This document shows positions 33,435 through 42,398 of a stretch of DNA of 64,000 nt, in pieces. The notes under the pieces are model-generated. The model did not search any database and was not told where the DNA came from. It saw only the letters and a list, made by a program, of their open reading frames with translations. The stretch comes from DASQEH01 sp035633755 (lineage in GTDB: Bacteria > Actinomycetota > Actinomycetes > Propionibacteriales > Nocardioidaceae). A program made the position numbers and the translations under genes. The stretch is taken from contig DASQEH010000095.1 in NCBI GenBank assembly GCA_035633755.1, forward strand, positions 62,001-126,000. Direction: 5' to 3'. Numbering within the stretch: position 1 is the stretch's first letter; every line of letters begins with the position of its first letter.

Positions 33435-34154
33435 GTGGCCGTCAAAATCAGGCTGAAGCGCATGGGCAAGGTCCGTGCACCGTACTACCGCATCGTCGTC
33501 GCGGACTCCCGCACCAAGCGTGATGGTCGCGTCATCGAGGAGATCGGCAAGTATCACCCCAAGGAGGACCCCAGCTTCATCGAGGTCAACTCTGAGCGGG
33601 CGCAGTATTGGCTCGGCGTCGGCGCGCAACCGAGCGAACCCGTCACGGCGATCCTCAAGGTCACCGGCGACTGGCAGCTCTTCAAGGGCGAAGCCGCCCC
33701 GGCTCCGATGCTCGTGGCCGAGCCTCGGCGGGACAAGACCGAGATCTTCAACGAGGCTCTCAAGGACTCCCATGGCGAGCTGGCCACCGAAGCGGTGACG
33801 GCCCGCAAACCCGCCAAGAAGGCTGCGACGGCCGAACCCGCGGCTGCCGGGGCAGGGGGGGACACGCAGGCACAGGCGCCCGCCACCGAGGGCAGTGAGT
33901 CGACGACCGCGGCGGCGGACTCCGCCGTCAGCGACACCGCCACAGAGTCCACCGACACGGCGAGCCTTGAGGCGCCAACGGACAGCCTCGGGACGGCAGA
34001 CGGCGAGAGCCCGGCTGACGCGGCCGCCACTGAGAGCCCCGAGGGTGCTGTGGCGCCCGGTGCTGACGCGGCTCCCGCGTCAGGTGAGACAGACATGGCT
34101 GCCGGCGTGGCCGAGACCAAAGCCACGGCCGAAGACGAGAGCACTGGGGCCTGA
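33435..34154 (+). CDS. rpsP: Ribosomal protein S16 with a long acidic/Ala-rich tail
   Basis: Residues 1-85 are S16: MAVKIRLKRMGKVRAPYYRI, DSRTKRDGRVIEEIGKY and RAQYWLGVGAQPSEPV. After about residue 110 there is a tail of over 120 residues rich in Ala, Thr, Ser, Glu and Asp with no fold visible, so the total is 239 residues against about 80-170 usual. S16 is a 30S assembly protein. The GTG start has AAGGAG 11 bases earlier. It opens the operon rpsP-khpA-rimM-trmD, with khpA 2 bases downstream. Confidence 0.95.
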   Translation: MAVKIRLKRMGKVRAPYYRIVVADSRTKRDGRVIEEIGKYHPKEDPSFIEVNSERAQYWLGVGAQPSEPVTAILKVTGDWQLFKGEAAPAPMLVAEPRRDKTEIFNEALKDSHGELATEAVTARKPAKKAATAEPAAAGAGGDTQAQAPATEGSESTTAAADSAVSDTATESTDTASLEAPTDSLGTADGESPADAAATESPEGAVAPGADAAPASGETDMAAGVAETKATAEDESTGA

Positions 34155-34156
34155 TA

Positions 34157-34423
34157 GTGCTCACCGAGGCTCTCGAGCACCTGGTACGCGGCATTGTCAG
34201 CAACCCTGACGACGTGCGAGTCGCCACCCGGGTACAACGGGGCCGTAACCCGCGGTTCGCCGGCCGTGGTGAGACGCTCGAGGTGCGCGTCGACCCTGAC
34301 GACCTCGGCAGGGTCATCGGCAGAGGTGGTCGTACTGCGACTGCGCTGCGCACCGTCCTCCAGGCGTTGAGCGGTCAGCAGAACATCCGGATCGACTTCG
34401 TCGATGTGGACAAGCACCGCTGA
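34157..34423 (+). CDS. khpA: KH-domain RNA-binding protein KhpA
   Basis: The 88-residue protein is a single KH domain with the RNA-binding loop GRVIGRGGRTATALR (GxxG = GRGG) near residue 52. KhpA-type proteins bind many RNAs and, with KhpB/Jag, affect cell elongation in Gram-positive bacteria. The place between rpsP and rimM is standard. GTG start at 34157, 2 bases after the rpsP stop. Confidence 0.92.
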   Translation: MLTEALEHLVRGIVSNPDDVRVATRVQRGRNPRFAGRGETLEVRVDPDDLGRVIGRGGRTATALRTVLQALSGQQNIRIDFVDVDKHR

Positions 34424-34434
34424 CTGGTTGTGCG

Positions 34435-34992
34435 GTGGACAGCATCGAACTGCTCGTAGGCAGGGTCGGCCGGGCTCACGGGATCCGTGGCGACGTCGTC
34501 GTCGAGGTCAGAACCGATGAGCCGGACCGGCGCTTCGCGCCGGGTACGGCGTTCGAGACGGCACGAGGCCGCCTCACGGTGCAGCGCAGTCACTGGCACG
34601 GCCAGCGCCTGCTGCTGACCTTCGCCGAGGCCCGGGACAGACTCGCGGCTGAGGCGCTGCGAGGAGTGGAGCTGCGCATCACGGTGGACTCCGACCAGCG
34701 TCCCGACGACCCCGAGGAGTTCTACGACCACCATCTCATCGGACTTCGTGCGCAGGGAGTGTCGGGCCAGGTGTTCGGCGAGGTGGCGGACGTGTTGCAC
34801 CTGCCGGCCCAGGACGTCCTGGTGCTCCGACGAGACGGTCGTGAGGTTCTCGTGCCCTTTGTCGCGGAGCTCGTCCCCGAGGTGAACGTCTCAGCAGGCA
34901 CGCTGGTGGTCGTCGAACGGCCAGGCTTGCTGGACGACGAGGACGCGGAATCTGCCCCGGCGACCGACGCGGCCGCCGACAACGGAGGCTGA
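34435..34992 (+). CDS. rimM: 16S rRNA processing protein RimM
   Basis: RimM helps mature the 30S head and binds S19. The 185-residue protein has the N-terminal RimM barrel (LLVGRVGRAHGIRGDVVVEV near 5-24) and a C-terminal PRC barrel with DHHLIGLRA near 98 and VLVPFVAELVPEV near 139. A short acidic Ala-rich tail follows. The GTG at 34435 starts 11 bases after khpA, and trmD follows after 4 bases. Confidence 0.94.
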   Translation: MDSIELLVGRVGRAHGIRGDVVVEVRTDEPDRRFAPGTAFETARGRLTVQRSHWHGQRLLLTFAEARDRLAAEALRGVELRITVDSDQRPDDPEEFYDHHLIGLRAQGVSGQVFGEVADVLHLPAQDVLVLRRDGREVLVPFVAELVPEVNVSAGTLVVVERPGLLDDEDAESAPATDAAADNGG

Positions 34993-34996
34993 CTTT

Positions 34997-35779
34997 TTGC
35001 GTATCGACGTGGTGTCGATCTTCCCCGGCTACCTCGAGCCGCTCGCGCTGGGACTGCTCGGACGAGCCCGGGCCGACGGCCTGCTCACCCTCAACGTGCA
35101 CGATCTGCGGAACTGGGCGCATGACCGTCATCGCACGGTCGACGACACTCCGTACGGCGGGGGAGCCGGCATGGTGATGAAACCCGAACCGTGGGGGGAG
35201 GCGCTCGATGAGCTGACCGGCGGCACCGAGGACAGAGGTCGTCTCATCATCCCGACGCCGTCAGGGACACCGTTCACCCAGTCGCTCGCCGGGCAGTTGG
35301 CGACGGAGCGGAGGCTGATCTTCGCGTGCGGCCGCTACGAAGGGATCGACCAGCGCGTCAGCGACCACTACGCCAGGCGCATGCCGGTCTCCGAGATCAG
35401 CATCGGTGACTACGTCCTCAGTGGAGGCGAGGTGGCGGCCATGGTGATCATCGAGGCTGTGGCCCGGCTCCTTCCCGGCTTCGTCGGGAACCCTCACTCG
35501 CTCGTCGAGGAGTCACACGTCGTTGGCGCCGGCGGGTTGCTCGAGTACCCGGTCTACACCAAGCCGGCGCTGTGGCGCGGCGAGGAGGTGCCGGAGGTCC
35601 TCCTGACTGGCCACCATGGGCGCATCGCACGATGGAGGCGGGAGCAGGCGTTGCTCCGCACCGCAGCCAGACGACCGGACCTGCTCGCATCAGTTCGCCC
35701 GGACCTCAGCGCTCACGACGTCGACACCTTGGCGGCCCACGACCAGGATGCGGCATCGGGAGCCCCGCCTGGAACCTGA
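34997..35779 (+). CDS. trmD: tRNA (guanine-37-N1)-methyltransferase TrmD
   Basis: TrmD makes m1G37 in tRNA and so prevents frameshifting. The 260-residue SPOUT enzyme begins MRIDVVSIFP and has DTPYGGGAGMVMKPEP near 50, FACGRYEGIDQR near 111 and the SAM-binding knot ISIGDYVLSGGE near 132. The start is TTG at 34997 with GGAGG 6 bases earlier (34984-34988). It lies directly after rimM. Confidence 0.96.
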   Translation: MRIDVVSIFPGYLEPLALGLLGRARADGLLTLNVHDLRNWAHDRHRTVDDTPYGGGAGMVMKPEPWGEALDELTGGTEDRGRLIIPTPSGTPFTQSLAGQLATERRLIFACGRYEGIDQRVSDHYARRMPVSEISIGDYVLSGGEVAAMVIIEAVARLLPGFVGNPHSLVEESHVVGAGGLLEYPVYTKPALWRGEEVPEVLLTGHHGRIARWRREQALLRTAARRPDLLASVRPDLSAHDVDTLAAHDQDAASGAPPGT

Positions 35780-35969
35780 GCCCCGTCCGTGGTTTAGGGG
35801 AACGTCCGGTTCATATGGCAAACTTGTCGGTTGGTGCTGTGCGACAACAAGCGACTTCGTCGACGTGCCGGTTCTGCCGCAGGGGGACCGAGCCAGCCGC
35901 CCACCACCACCTGACCCGCATCACCCAATGCGTGGATGGCCTGTGGCATCGACGAGGAAGTGACCTGGC
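35780..35969. other. 190-base leader before rplS
   Basis: No gene is seen. An imperfect inverted repeat (TTGTCG at 35824-35829, CGACAA at 35842-35847) could fold in an rplS leader or serve as an operator. No clear promoter boxes are visible. Confidence 0.3.
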
Positions 35970-36332
35970 ATGACGAACACCATTGACGCGCTCGCCGCGC
36001 AGATCAACCGCAGCGATGTCCCCGAGTTCCGTCCAGGCGACACCCTCAAGGTCCACGTCAAGGTCGTCGAGGGCACCAGGTCACGTGTGCAGCTCTTCCA
36101 GGGCGTGTGCATCCGCGTCCAGGGATCCGGCATCGGCCGTACCTTCACGGTTCGCAAGGTGAGTTTCGGCGTCGGAGTCGAGCGCACGTTTCCGCTGCAC
36201 ACGCCGATCATCGACCGCATCGAGGTCGTGACCCGCGGTGACGTACGCCGAGCCAAGCTGTACTACCTACGCAACCTGCGCGGCAAGGCGGCCAAGATCA
36301 AGGAGAAGCGGGAAGCTCCGGTCGCTCGCTGA
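35970..36332 (+). CDS. rplS: Ribosomal protein L19
   Basis: L19 sits at the 30S-50S interface. The 120-residue protein has the family motifs FRPGDTLKVHVKVVEG near 20, IQ-type segment VQLFQGVCIRVQGSG near 42 and PLHTPIIDRIEV near 77, ending AKLYYLRNLRGKAAKIKEKR. The ATG at 35970 follows GAGGAAG. It ends 22 bases before the first lepB. Confidence 0.97.
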   Translation: MTNTIDALAAQINRSDVPEFRPGDTLKVHVKVVEGTRSRVQLFQGVCIRVQGSGIGRTFTVRKVSFGVGVERTFPLHTPIIDRIEVVTRGDVRRAKLYYLRNLRGKAAKIKEKREAPVAR

Positions 36333-36342
36333 CATCGCGAGT

Positions 36343-36348
36343 TAGGCT
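36343..36348 (+). promoter_or_regulatory. -10 box (TAGGCT) giving a probable leaderless lepB mRNA
   Basis: TAGGCT ends 6 bases before the GTG at 36355, and there is no Shine-Dalgarno. The box lies between rplS and the first signal peptidase gene. Confidence 0.45.
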
Positions 36349-36354
36349 CGCCCG

Positions 36355-37272
36355 GTGACTTCGAACTCGGGCGGCACCTCCCCGGAAGGCCGGCCCAAGG
36401 ACGAGGCCATGTTCGGACGAACGGTCGCGCCCACCGACGATGCTGCGAGTGCGCACGGGCCTCCCGGCGCTGCCGCACCGCGGTCGACTGCCCGCAAGCC
36501 GCTGCCGCTCTGGCAGGAGGCGATTCTCCTGGTCGGCATTGCCATCGTGCTGGCGCTGCTCTTGAAGACCTTCTTCCTGCAGGCGTTCTACATCCCGTCG
36601 GGATCCATGCGTGACACGCTCGAGATCAATGACCGGATCCTGGTACAGAAGGTCTCCTACTGGTTCGGCGACGTCCAACGGGGAGACATCGTCGTGTTCG
36701 ACGACCCGGCCCACTGGCTCGGGGAGGAGGACGGCGCCATCGCCTCCAACGTCGTCACCAAGGCGATGTCCTTCGTCGGCCTCTATCCCAGTGGTGGCCA
36801 CCTCGTGAAACGCGTCGTCGGAGTCGGCGGAGACTCCGTCGCGTGCCGGCAAGGAGACGTCTCGGTCAACGGCGTCACTCTCGACGAGGCCGCCTACGTC
36901 ACCTTGGCGCCGCAGGCATGTGATGGCCGATGGAAGGTCGAGGTGCCCGCAGACTCGCTATGGGTGCTGGGCGACAACCGCCAGAACTCCGCTGACTCGC
37001 GCGCCCACCTGGGCGACCCTGGCGGTGGGTTCATCCCTGTGGAGGATGTGGTCGGCAAGGCGTTCGTCGTCGTCTGGCCCCTCGACCGTTGGCAGCTCAT
37101 CGATCGTCCGGACTCCTTCGGTGACCCGGCGCTCACGTCCGCACCGATGTCGCAGCGGCTGGGACATGAGCCGCTGACCACGACCGGGCGGGGAGGCGCC
37201 GCCGTCGTCGTCGCTGCGCTGGGCACGCGATGGCTGCTGCCGCCACGCCGCAGAATCGTGGCCGCCCCGTGA
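36355..37272 (+). CDS. lepB: Signal peptidase I (first copy)
   Basis: This S26 peptidase removes signal peptides on the outer face of the membrane. The 305-residue protein has a disordered N-terminus, a membrane helix near 58-80 (AILLVGIAIVLALLLKTFF), the nucleophile Ser in YIPSGSMRDTL near 82, the general-base Lys in LVKRVVGVGGDSV near 150 and LGDNRQNSADSR near 204. A second hydrophobic stretch near 280 ends in basic residues. It overlaps the second copy by 4 bases. Confidence 0.94.
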   Translation: MTSNSGGTSPEGRPKDEAMFGRTVAPTDDAASAHGPPGAAAPRSTARKPLPLWQEAILLVGIAIVLALLLKTFFLQAFYIPSGSMRDTLEINDRILVQKVSYWFGDVQRGDIVVFDDPAHWLGEEDGAIASNVVTKAMSFVGLYPSGGHLVKRVVGVGGDSVACRQGDVSVNGVTLDEAAYVTLAPQACDGRWKVEVPADSLWVLGDNRQNSADSRAHLGDPGGGFIPVEDVVGKAFVVVWPLDRWQLIDRPDSFGDPALTSAPMSQRLGHEPLTTTGRGGAAVVVAALGTRWLLPPRRRIVAAP

Positions 37273-38111
37273 GCGACGAGCAGAGTCGCAGCCCGTCCGG
37301 CCTGCCGCAGGTGCAGCGGGCCGAGGATCGTGGTCCGTCGTCTGCGTCCGGCTCATCCACACCGGGACCGTCCGGATCAGGTGCAGCGAAGCCGACGACC
37401 TCGGGCTCGGTTGCTGGGGCAGCAGCTCGGTTCGGTCGTGAGCTCATCATCATCGTCGTGGTGGCACTGCTGGCTTCCGCGCTGTTGCGGGCCTTCGTGA
37501 TGCAGGCGTTCTTCGTGCCCACCGGGTCCATGCTGCCGGGCATCCATCCCGACGACCGCATCGTGGTCAGCCGCATCGGCGACCTCGACCGCGGCGAGGT
37601 CGTCGTGTTCGAAGACCCCGGTGGGTGGATACCCGCGGCCGAGCAGGCCCCTCCTCCCGGCCCGGTCCGCAAAGCCCTCGAATGGGTGGGCGTGCTTCCC
37701 TCGTCGGGACACGAGCACTTGGTCAAGCGGTTGATCGGCCTGCCCGGCGACCGTGTCGTGTGCTGCGTCAAGGGCAAGGTCACCATCAACTCGACTCCCG
37801 TCGACGAGTCGGAGTTCCTGGCGGAGGGCAGCAAGGCGGCCGACAACGTCGAGTTCGACGTCGTCGTGCCGGCCGACCACATCTTCGTTCTGGGAGACAA
37901 CCGCTACGTCTCGGGGGACTCTTCGCGCCACCTCAGCGGCCAGGACGCCTTCATTCCCATCAGCCTCGTCACCGGCAGGGCCGTGGCTGTTATCTGGCCC
38001 GCCGGAAACGCAGATCTGCTGGGGATTCCGGATGCCTACGATGACGTGCCCGATGGGCGGACCCCGCCTCGCAAGGGTGTCGTAAACTCTGTCCGCCCGG
38101 GCCTGCGCTGA
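37269..38111 (+). CDS. lepB: Signal peptidase I (second copy)
   Basis: A second S26 signal peptidase of 280 residues follows the first with a GTGA overlap. It has a Ser/Gly/Pro-rich cytoplasmic region, a membrane helix near 58-78 (IIIVVVALLASALLRAFVM), Ser in VPTGSMLPGI near 85, Lys in LVKRLIGLPGDRVVCC near 151 and LGDNRYVSGDSSRH. Both catalytic residues are kept, so both copies are probably active. I prefer the GTG at 37269 over the ATG at 37230 because of the overlap coupling. Confidence 0.92.
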   Translation: MSDEQSRSPSGLPQVQRAEDRGPSSASGSSTPGPSGSGAAKPTTSGSVAGAAARFGRELIIIVVVALLASALLRAFVMQAFFVPTGSMLPGIHPDDRIVVSRIGDLDRGEVVVFEDPGGWIPAAEQAPPPGPVRKALEWVGVLPSSGHEHLVKRLIGLPGDRVVCCVKGKVTINSTPVDESEFLAEGSKAADNVEFDVVVPADHIFVLGDNRYVSGDSSRHLSGQDAFIPISLVTGRAVAVIWPAGNADLLGIPDAYDDVPDGRTPPRKGVVNSVRPGLR

Positions 38112-38126
38112 TTCAGAGGATTGCCC

Positions 38127-38855
38127 ATGAGCTCTCTGCCTCGCGGCAGCACTGTGCGGCGAGACGCCGGCCTGTACGGCTACGAGCGCGCTCTGCGAAG
38201 GGTGGGCCTGGCACCGGTGGCCGGTGTGGATGAGGCTGGTCGCGGCGCGTGCGCGGGTCCGCTCGTCGCCGCCGCGGTCATCCTGCGCGACGGTCCCGCG
38301 GGCGCCATCGCAGGCCTGGCCGACTCGAAGCTGCTGACCGCTCAGGCTCGTGAACGCTGCTTTGCGCTGGTCGCCCGGCGAGCGCTCGCTTGGTCCGTCG
38401 TCGTCGTCGAGTCCGCCGAGTGCGACCAGCTGGGAATGCACGTGGCCAACGTGGAGGCGCTGCGGCGGGCACTAGCCAGGCTGGACACCCGTCCCGGATA
38501 CGTTCTCACCGACGGCTTCCCGGTCGACGGGCTGGAAGTTCCGGGACTGGCGATGTGGAAGGGCGACCGGGTCGCCGGCTGTATCGCGGCCGCCTCTGTC
38601 GTGGCGAAGGTGACGCGGGACCGGATCATGACGCGGATGCACGTGGAGTTCCCTGTCTACGACTTCGCCACACACAAGGGGTACTGCACCAAGGAGCATC
38701 AAGTGGCGTTGGACGAGCACGGTCCGTGCCCGCAGCACCGCCGCCGATTCGTGAACGTCCGGCGTGCCGGTGGCTACGTCGATGCAGAGGCCGACGGTGA
38801 CTGGGAGCTGGGCGAGGTCGACGAGCAGCCGATGCAGCTGAGGGTGTCGTCGTGA
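38127..38855 (+). CDS. rnhB: Ribonuclease HII
   Basis: RNase HII removes ribonucleotides from DNA. The 242-residue protein shows VAGVDEAGRGACAGPL near 33 (catalytic Asp-Glu), DSKLLT near 65, LTDGF near 128 (Asp) and AASVVAKVTRDRIM near 153. The ATG at 38127 has AGAGGA 6 bases earlier; a TTG at 38121 is in frame but less likely. It overlaps the next gene by 4 bases. Confidence 0.95.
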   Translation: MSSLPRGSTVRRDAGLYGYERALRRVGLAPVAGVDEAGRGACAGPLVAAAVILRDGPAGAIAGLADSKLLTAQARERCFALVARRALAWSVVVVESAECDQLGMHVANVEALRRALARLDTRPGYVLTDGFPVDGLEVPGLAMWKGDRVAGCIAAASVVAKVTRDRIMTRMHVEFPVYDFATHKGYCTKEHQVALDEHGPCPQHRRRFVNVRRAGGYVDAEADGDWELGEVDEQPMQLRVSS

Positions 38856-39160
38856 GCGCCGAGGACCTGGAGAAGTACGAGACGGAGATGGAGCTCCATC
38901 TCTACCGCGAGTACCGCGATGTCGTTGCCATCTTCAAGTACGTCGTGGAGACCGACCGGCGGTTCTACCTGTGCAACGCCGTCGACCTGAAGGTGCGCAC
39001 CGAGGCGGGCGACGCGTACTTCGAGGTCACGATGTCTGACGCCTGGGTCTGGGACATGTACCGACCGGCACGCTTCGCCAAGAACGTCAAGGTGGTCACG
39101 TTCAAGGACGTGAACATCGAGGAGCTGTCCAAGGCCGACCTGGAGCTTCCCAAGTCCTGA
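38852..39160 (+). CDS. DUF2469 family protein
   Basis: The 102-residue protein begins MSAEDLEKYETEMELHLYREYRDV, the DUF2469 signature, an actinobacteria-specific family found next to rnhB. It is acidic and likely cytoplasmic. Function is unknown. The GTG start overlaps the rnhB stop by 4 bases, so translation is coupled. Confidence 0.93.
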   Translation: MSAEDLEKYETEMELHLYREYRDVVAIFKYVVETDRRFYLCNAVDLKVRTEAGDAYFEVTMSDAWVWDMYRPARFAKNVKVVTFKDVNIEELSKADLELPKS

Positions 39161-39288
39161 CGGCCTACCACGCCCGCGTGCCGATCCGTATCCACATCGG
39201 GGCGGCGCACCGGCCGGCGTTCCACAGGCCCGCCTCGCGCACTTCTGTCGCACGGTGGTTGGCCGGAGGCTGGCCATGGAGGTGAACC

Positions 39289-39657
39289 GTGGCACTCAGT
39301 CATGCGCAGCGAATGGCCCTGGGCGACTTCGGGGAGCGGCTCGCGTGCCGGCACCTGGTGAGTAGCGGCTTGGTCGTGCTCGACCGCAACTGGCGCTGCG
39401 CCGCGGGAGAGATCGACATCGTCGCGCGCGACGGCGAGGTGGTGGTCGTCTGCGAGGTGAAGACGCGCAGCAGCACTCGGTTCGGCACTCCTGCTGAGGC
39501 GATCACCTCAGCCAAGGCGACTCGGCTGCACCGGCTGGGACAGCTATGGCTGCGTGCGCACGCGCACCCGTGGTCAACGCTCCGAGTCGACGTGGTCACC
39601 GTCATCAGGCACCGTCGCGGACCCGCCTACGTGGAACAGATCAAAGGGGTCGGTTGA
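39289..39657 (+). CDS. yraN: YraN family protein (UPF0102, endonuclease-like fold)
   Basis: The 122-residue protein has the restriction-endonuclease-like core: GEIDIVARDG near 40 and VVVCEVKTRSS near 53, which give the Asp-Glu-x-Lys metal site. Its role is unknown, though it neighbours comM and dprA across many bacteria, which suggests DNA metabolism. The GTG start has a strong GGAGGTGA. Its stop overlaps the comM ATG by one base. Confidence 0.92.
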   Translation: MALSHAQRMALGDFGERLACRHLVSSGLVVLDRNWRCAAGEIDIVARDGEVVVVCEVKTRSSTRFGTPAEAITSAKATRLHRLGQLWLRAHAHPWSTLRVDVVTVIRHRRGPAYVEQIKGVG

Positions 39658-41237
39658 TGGCGACCGGCATCAGCTACGCCGTCGCCCTGGACGGGATCGA
39701 CGGGCGCGTGGTCACTGTCGAGGCCGACGTCCATGACGGGGTGCCGGGCTGGTCACTGGCCGGTCTGCCGGACACCTGCGTGAGCGAAGCTCGTGACCGC
39801 TGCCGTGCTGCCATCGTCAACAGCGGACAGAAATGGCCGGACCGCCGCATCACCGTGGCGATGTATCCGGCAGGTGTTCGCAAGGTGGGAAGCCACTACG
39901 ACCTGTCCATCGCGCTGGCGCTGCTTGTGGCCTCCGGCTCGATGCGCTCAGAGGGCTTGCGCCGTACGGCCGTGTTCGGCGAGCTGGCGCTCGACGGCCG
40001 GGTTCGCGCCGTCCCCGGTGTCCTGCCGGCCGCCCTGGCTGCCGTGAATGCGGGCTTCGAGCGGGTCATCGTGCCTGCCGCCAACGCCGCTGAGGCGGCT
40101 CTCGTCGAAGGTCTGCAGGTGGATCCGGTGAGCTCCCTTCGAGGCTGTATGGCCCTGCTCATGGGCACCGACCCACCGTCAGAGGCGGAGGTTCCACCGC
40201 TGCACGAAGAGGTAGGTGCACCGACCGTACGGCGTCCGCGCGTCGAGGAGCCCGACCTCGCCGACGTGCGAGGGCAGGCGCATGCGCGATGGTGCGTCGA
40301 GGTGGCAGCTGCCGGTGGACACCATCTGTTCCTCGAGGGCCCACCTGGAGCCGGCAAGACCATGCTGGCCGAACGGTTTCCAACGTTGCTGCCCGACCTG
40401 GACCTCCGACGGTCCATCGAGGTGAGCAAGATCCATTCGGTGGCGGGCCTGCTGTCTCGCGACGAGCCTCGCGTCGTCCGCCCACCGTTCCTGGCGCCGA
40501 ACCACACCGACACCGTTCCCTCCGTGATCGGAGGCGGCACGAGGCTCATCAAACCCGGGGCCATCAGCCTGGCCCACCTCGGTGTTCTGTTCCTGGACGA
40601 GGCCCCGGAGTTCAAGCCCACCGTTCACGACGCGCTGCGTCAACCGCTGGAGAGTGGCGAGATCTCGATAAGGCGTGCTGACGGTTCGGCGAGGTTTCCG
40701 GCGAGCTTCCAACTCGTATGTGCGGCGAACCCGTGCCCGTGCGGGTATGGCTACGGGAAGGGACTGATGTGCACCTGCACAGCCGACCGCAAGCGCCGCT
40801 ACCGAGCCCGCATCAGCGGCCCTGTGCGCGACCGCATCGACGTCGTCCACACCGTGCTTCCTGTCACGCGCGCCGAGATGCGAGAACGGGTGGGGGAGTC
40901 CGGCACCACAGCTGCGGTCGCTGCGCGGGTGTGGGCGGCCCGGCAGCGACAACAGGCACGCTTCTCGGCGCTTCCCTGGCAGACGAACGGCGAGGTCCCG
41001 GGTTACGAGTTCCGTCGGCTCTGCGGCCTGGACTCAGCGTCCGCGGGCCTCATCGAAGACGCCGTGGGCGGCGGCAGCCTCACGCAAAGAGGGGCCGATC
41101 GGGTCGCCCGCCTTGCCTGGACACTCACAGACCTTGCCGGGGAGGACGCTCCGCGGCCAGCCCACGTGCTGGAGGCGCTCTACTTGCGGACCGACGGCCT
41201 GGTCGGGCGCTGCTTCGGCTCGAGCAGCGTCGCCTGA
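39657..41237 (+). CDS. comM: ComM/YifB family AAA+ ATPase (Mg-chelatase-like)
   Basis: ComM is a branch-migration helicase used when taken-up DNA is integrated. The 526-residue protein has an N-terminal Lon-protease-like fold (1-170, GLPDTCVSEARDR), Walker A GPPGAGKT near 228, Walker B VLFLDEAPEF near 310 and a zinc-like CNPCPCG-type block (AANPCPCGYGYG) near 359. The C-terminal domain ends after YLRTDGLVG. It begins on the yraN stop and is followed directly by dprA. Confidence 0.94.
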   Translation: MATGISYAVALDGIDGRVVTVEADVHDGVPGWSLAGLPDTCVSEARDRCRAAIVNSGQKWPDRRITVAMYPAGVRKVGSHYDLSIALALLVASGSMRSEGLRRTAVFGELALDGRVRAVPGVLPAALAAVNAGFERVIVPAANAAEAALVEGLQVDPVSSLRGCMALLMGTDPPSEAEVPPLHEEVGAPTVRRPRVEEPDLADVRGQAHARWCVEVAAAGGHHLFLEGPPGAGKTMLAERFPTLLPDLDLRRSIEVSKIHSVAGLLSRDEPRVVRPPFLAPNHTDTVPSVIGGGTRLIKPGAISLAHLGVLFLDEAPEFKPTVHDALRQPLESGEISIRRADGSARFPASFQLVCAANPCPCGYGYGKGLMCTCTADRKRRYRARISGPVRDRIDVVHTVLPVTRAEMRERVGESGTTAAVAARVWAARQRQQARFSALPWQTNGEVPGYEFRRLCGLDSASAGLIEDAVGGGSLTQRGADRVARLAWTLTDLAGEDAPRPAHVLEALYLRTDGLVGRCFGSSSVA

Positions 41238-42398
41238 ATGGACGCCGTGGAAGAGCACGAGAGACGGGCCCGGATCGTGCTGAGTGCCATCGTCGAGCCA
41301 GGCGATCCCGACGCATGCAGGCTGGTGCGTGAGCACTCGGCCACCGCGCTGCTCCGCAAGCTCCAGGGAGGGGGGAGACTGACCGCTCCCAAGGTCGCGG
41401 CTTGGTCGCATCGCGCTCAGGCGGCCGACTACGACAGCATGGCTCGGGCAGCCGACGGTGTGGGTGCCCGGTTCGTCTGTCCCGGTGACCCCGAGTGGTG
41501 CTCCTCGCTCGATGACCTCGAGATCCTCGAGCAAGATGCGAGGGAGCGGCGCGGCGGAGCTCCTTTCGGGGTGTGGATTCGCGGAAATGCGGACCTGGCC
41601 ACCGTGGCACGCCGGTGCATCGCTGTGGTCGGGTCGCGAGCGTCCACGGCGTACGGCGAGCATGTCGCCGCCGCGCTTGGGTGTGACGTCGCCGAGCGCG
41701 GCTTCACGGTGGTGACCGGTGGGGCGTACGGCATCGATGCGGCCGCACACCGTGCCGCGCTGGTGCGGCCGGCGCCGACGGTCGCCGTGCTGGCCGGGGG
41801 AATCGACATGCTGTCGCCGGCTGGCCACGCCCGGATGCTCGAACGGACGTGTGAGGAGGGCCTCCTTGTCAGCGAGGCGGCGCCGGGGTCCCATCCCACC
41901 AAGTCGCGCTTCTTGGTGCGTAACCGTCTCATTGCTGCTCTGAGCCAGGGGACGGTGGTCGTCGAGGCCGCGCTCCGCAGCGGAGCGCTCAACACGGCGC
42001 GGTGGGGCCTCGAGCTCGGCAGAGCGGTCATGGGGGTGCCCGGGCCGGTGACCTCCATGGCTTCCGGAGGAGTGCACGAGCTCCTTCGTCAGCCGGCGAC
42101 GCTGCTGGTGACCGACGCCCGCGAGGTCATCGAGCACGTGTCTCCACTCGGTGAGGGGCTGGCTCCTCGCAAGTCCGGCGTGGTCCGGCCTCTCGACCTC
42201 CTCGGCACACTCAGCCGGCAGGTGCTGGACGCCACGCCCAAGTCGGGGCCGGTCCCGGCGGAGGCCATCGCTCGCCTCACCGGCCTCAGCACCGTTCAGG
42301 TCGTCGAGCAGCTGGACATCCTGGCGGACGCAGGCTTTGTCACCCAACGTCTCGATGGCTGGGTCCTTGCCCGGCCAGGCCAGGGCACCACAAGGTGA
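41238..42398 (+). CDS. dprA: DNA-processing protein DprA
   Basis: DprA loads RecA onto incoming single-stranded DNA. The 386-residue protein has a Rossmann-like core with IAVVGSRASTAYG near 131, VVTGGAYGIDAAAHRAAL near 155 and SRFLVRNRLIAALS near 222, then a winged-helix-like C-terminal domain (about 315-375). The ATG directly follows the comM stop. yraN-comM-dprA forms one unit, although no uptake machinery is in this window. Confidence 0.95.
   Translation: MDAVEEHERRARIVLSAIVEPGDPDACRLVREHSATALLRKLQGGGRLTAPKVAAWSHRAQAADYDSMARAADGVGARFVCPGDPEWCSSLDDLEILEQDARERRGGAPFGVWIRGNADLATVARRCIAVVGSRASTAYGEHVAAALGCDVAERGFTVVTGGAYGIDAAAHRAALVRPAPTVAVLAGGIDMLSPAGHARMLERTCEEGLLVSEAAPGSHPTKSRFLVRNRLIAALSQGTVVVEAALRSGALNTARWGLELGRAVMGVPGPVTSMASGGVHELLRQPATLLVTDAREVIEHVSPLGEGLAPRKSGVVRPLDLLGTLSRQVLDATPKSGPVPAEAIARLTGLSTVQVVEQLDILADAGFVTQRLDGWVLARPGQGTTR

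Noticed and set aside
37269..38111. Second lepB as a pseudogene
   Set aside because: Both the catalytic Ser and Lys and the membrane helix are intact and the length is normal.
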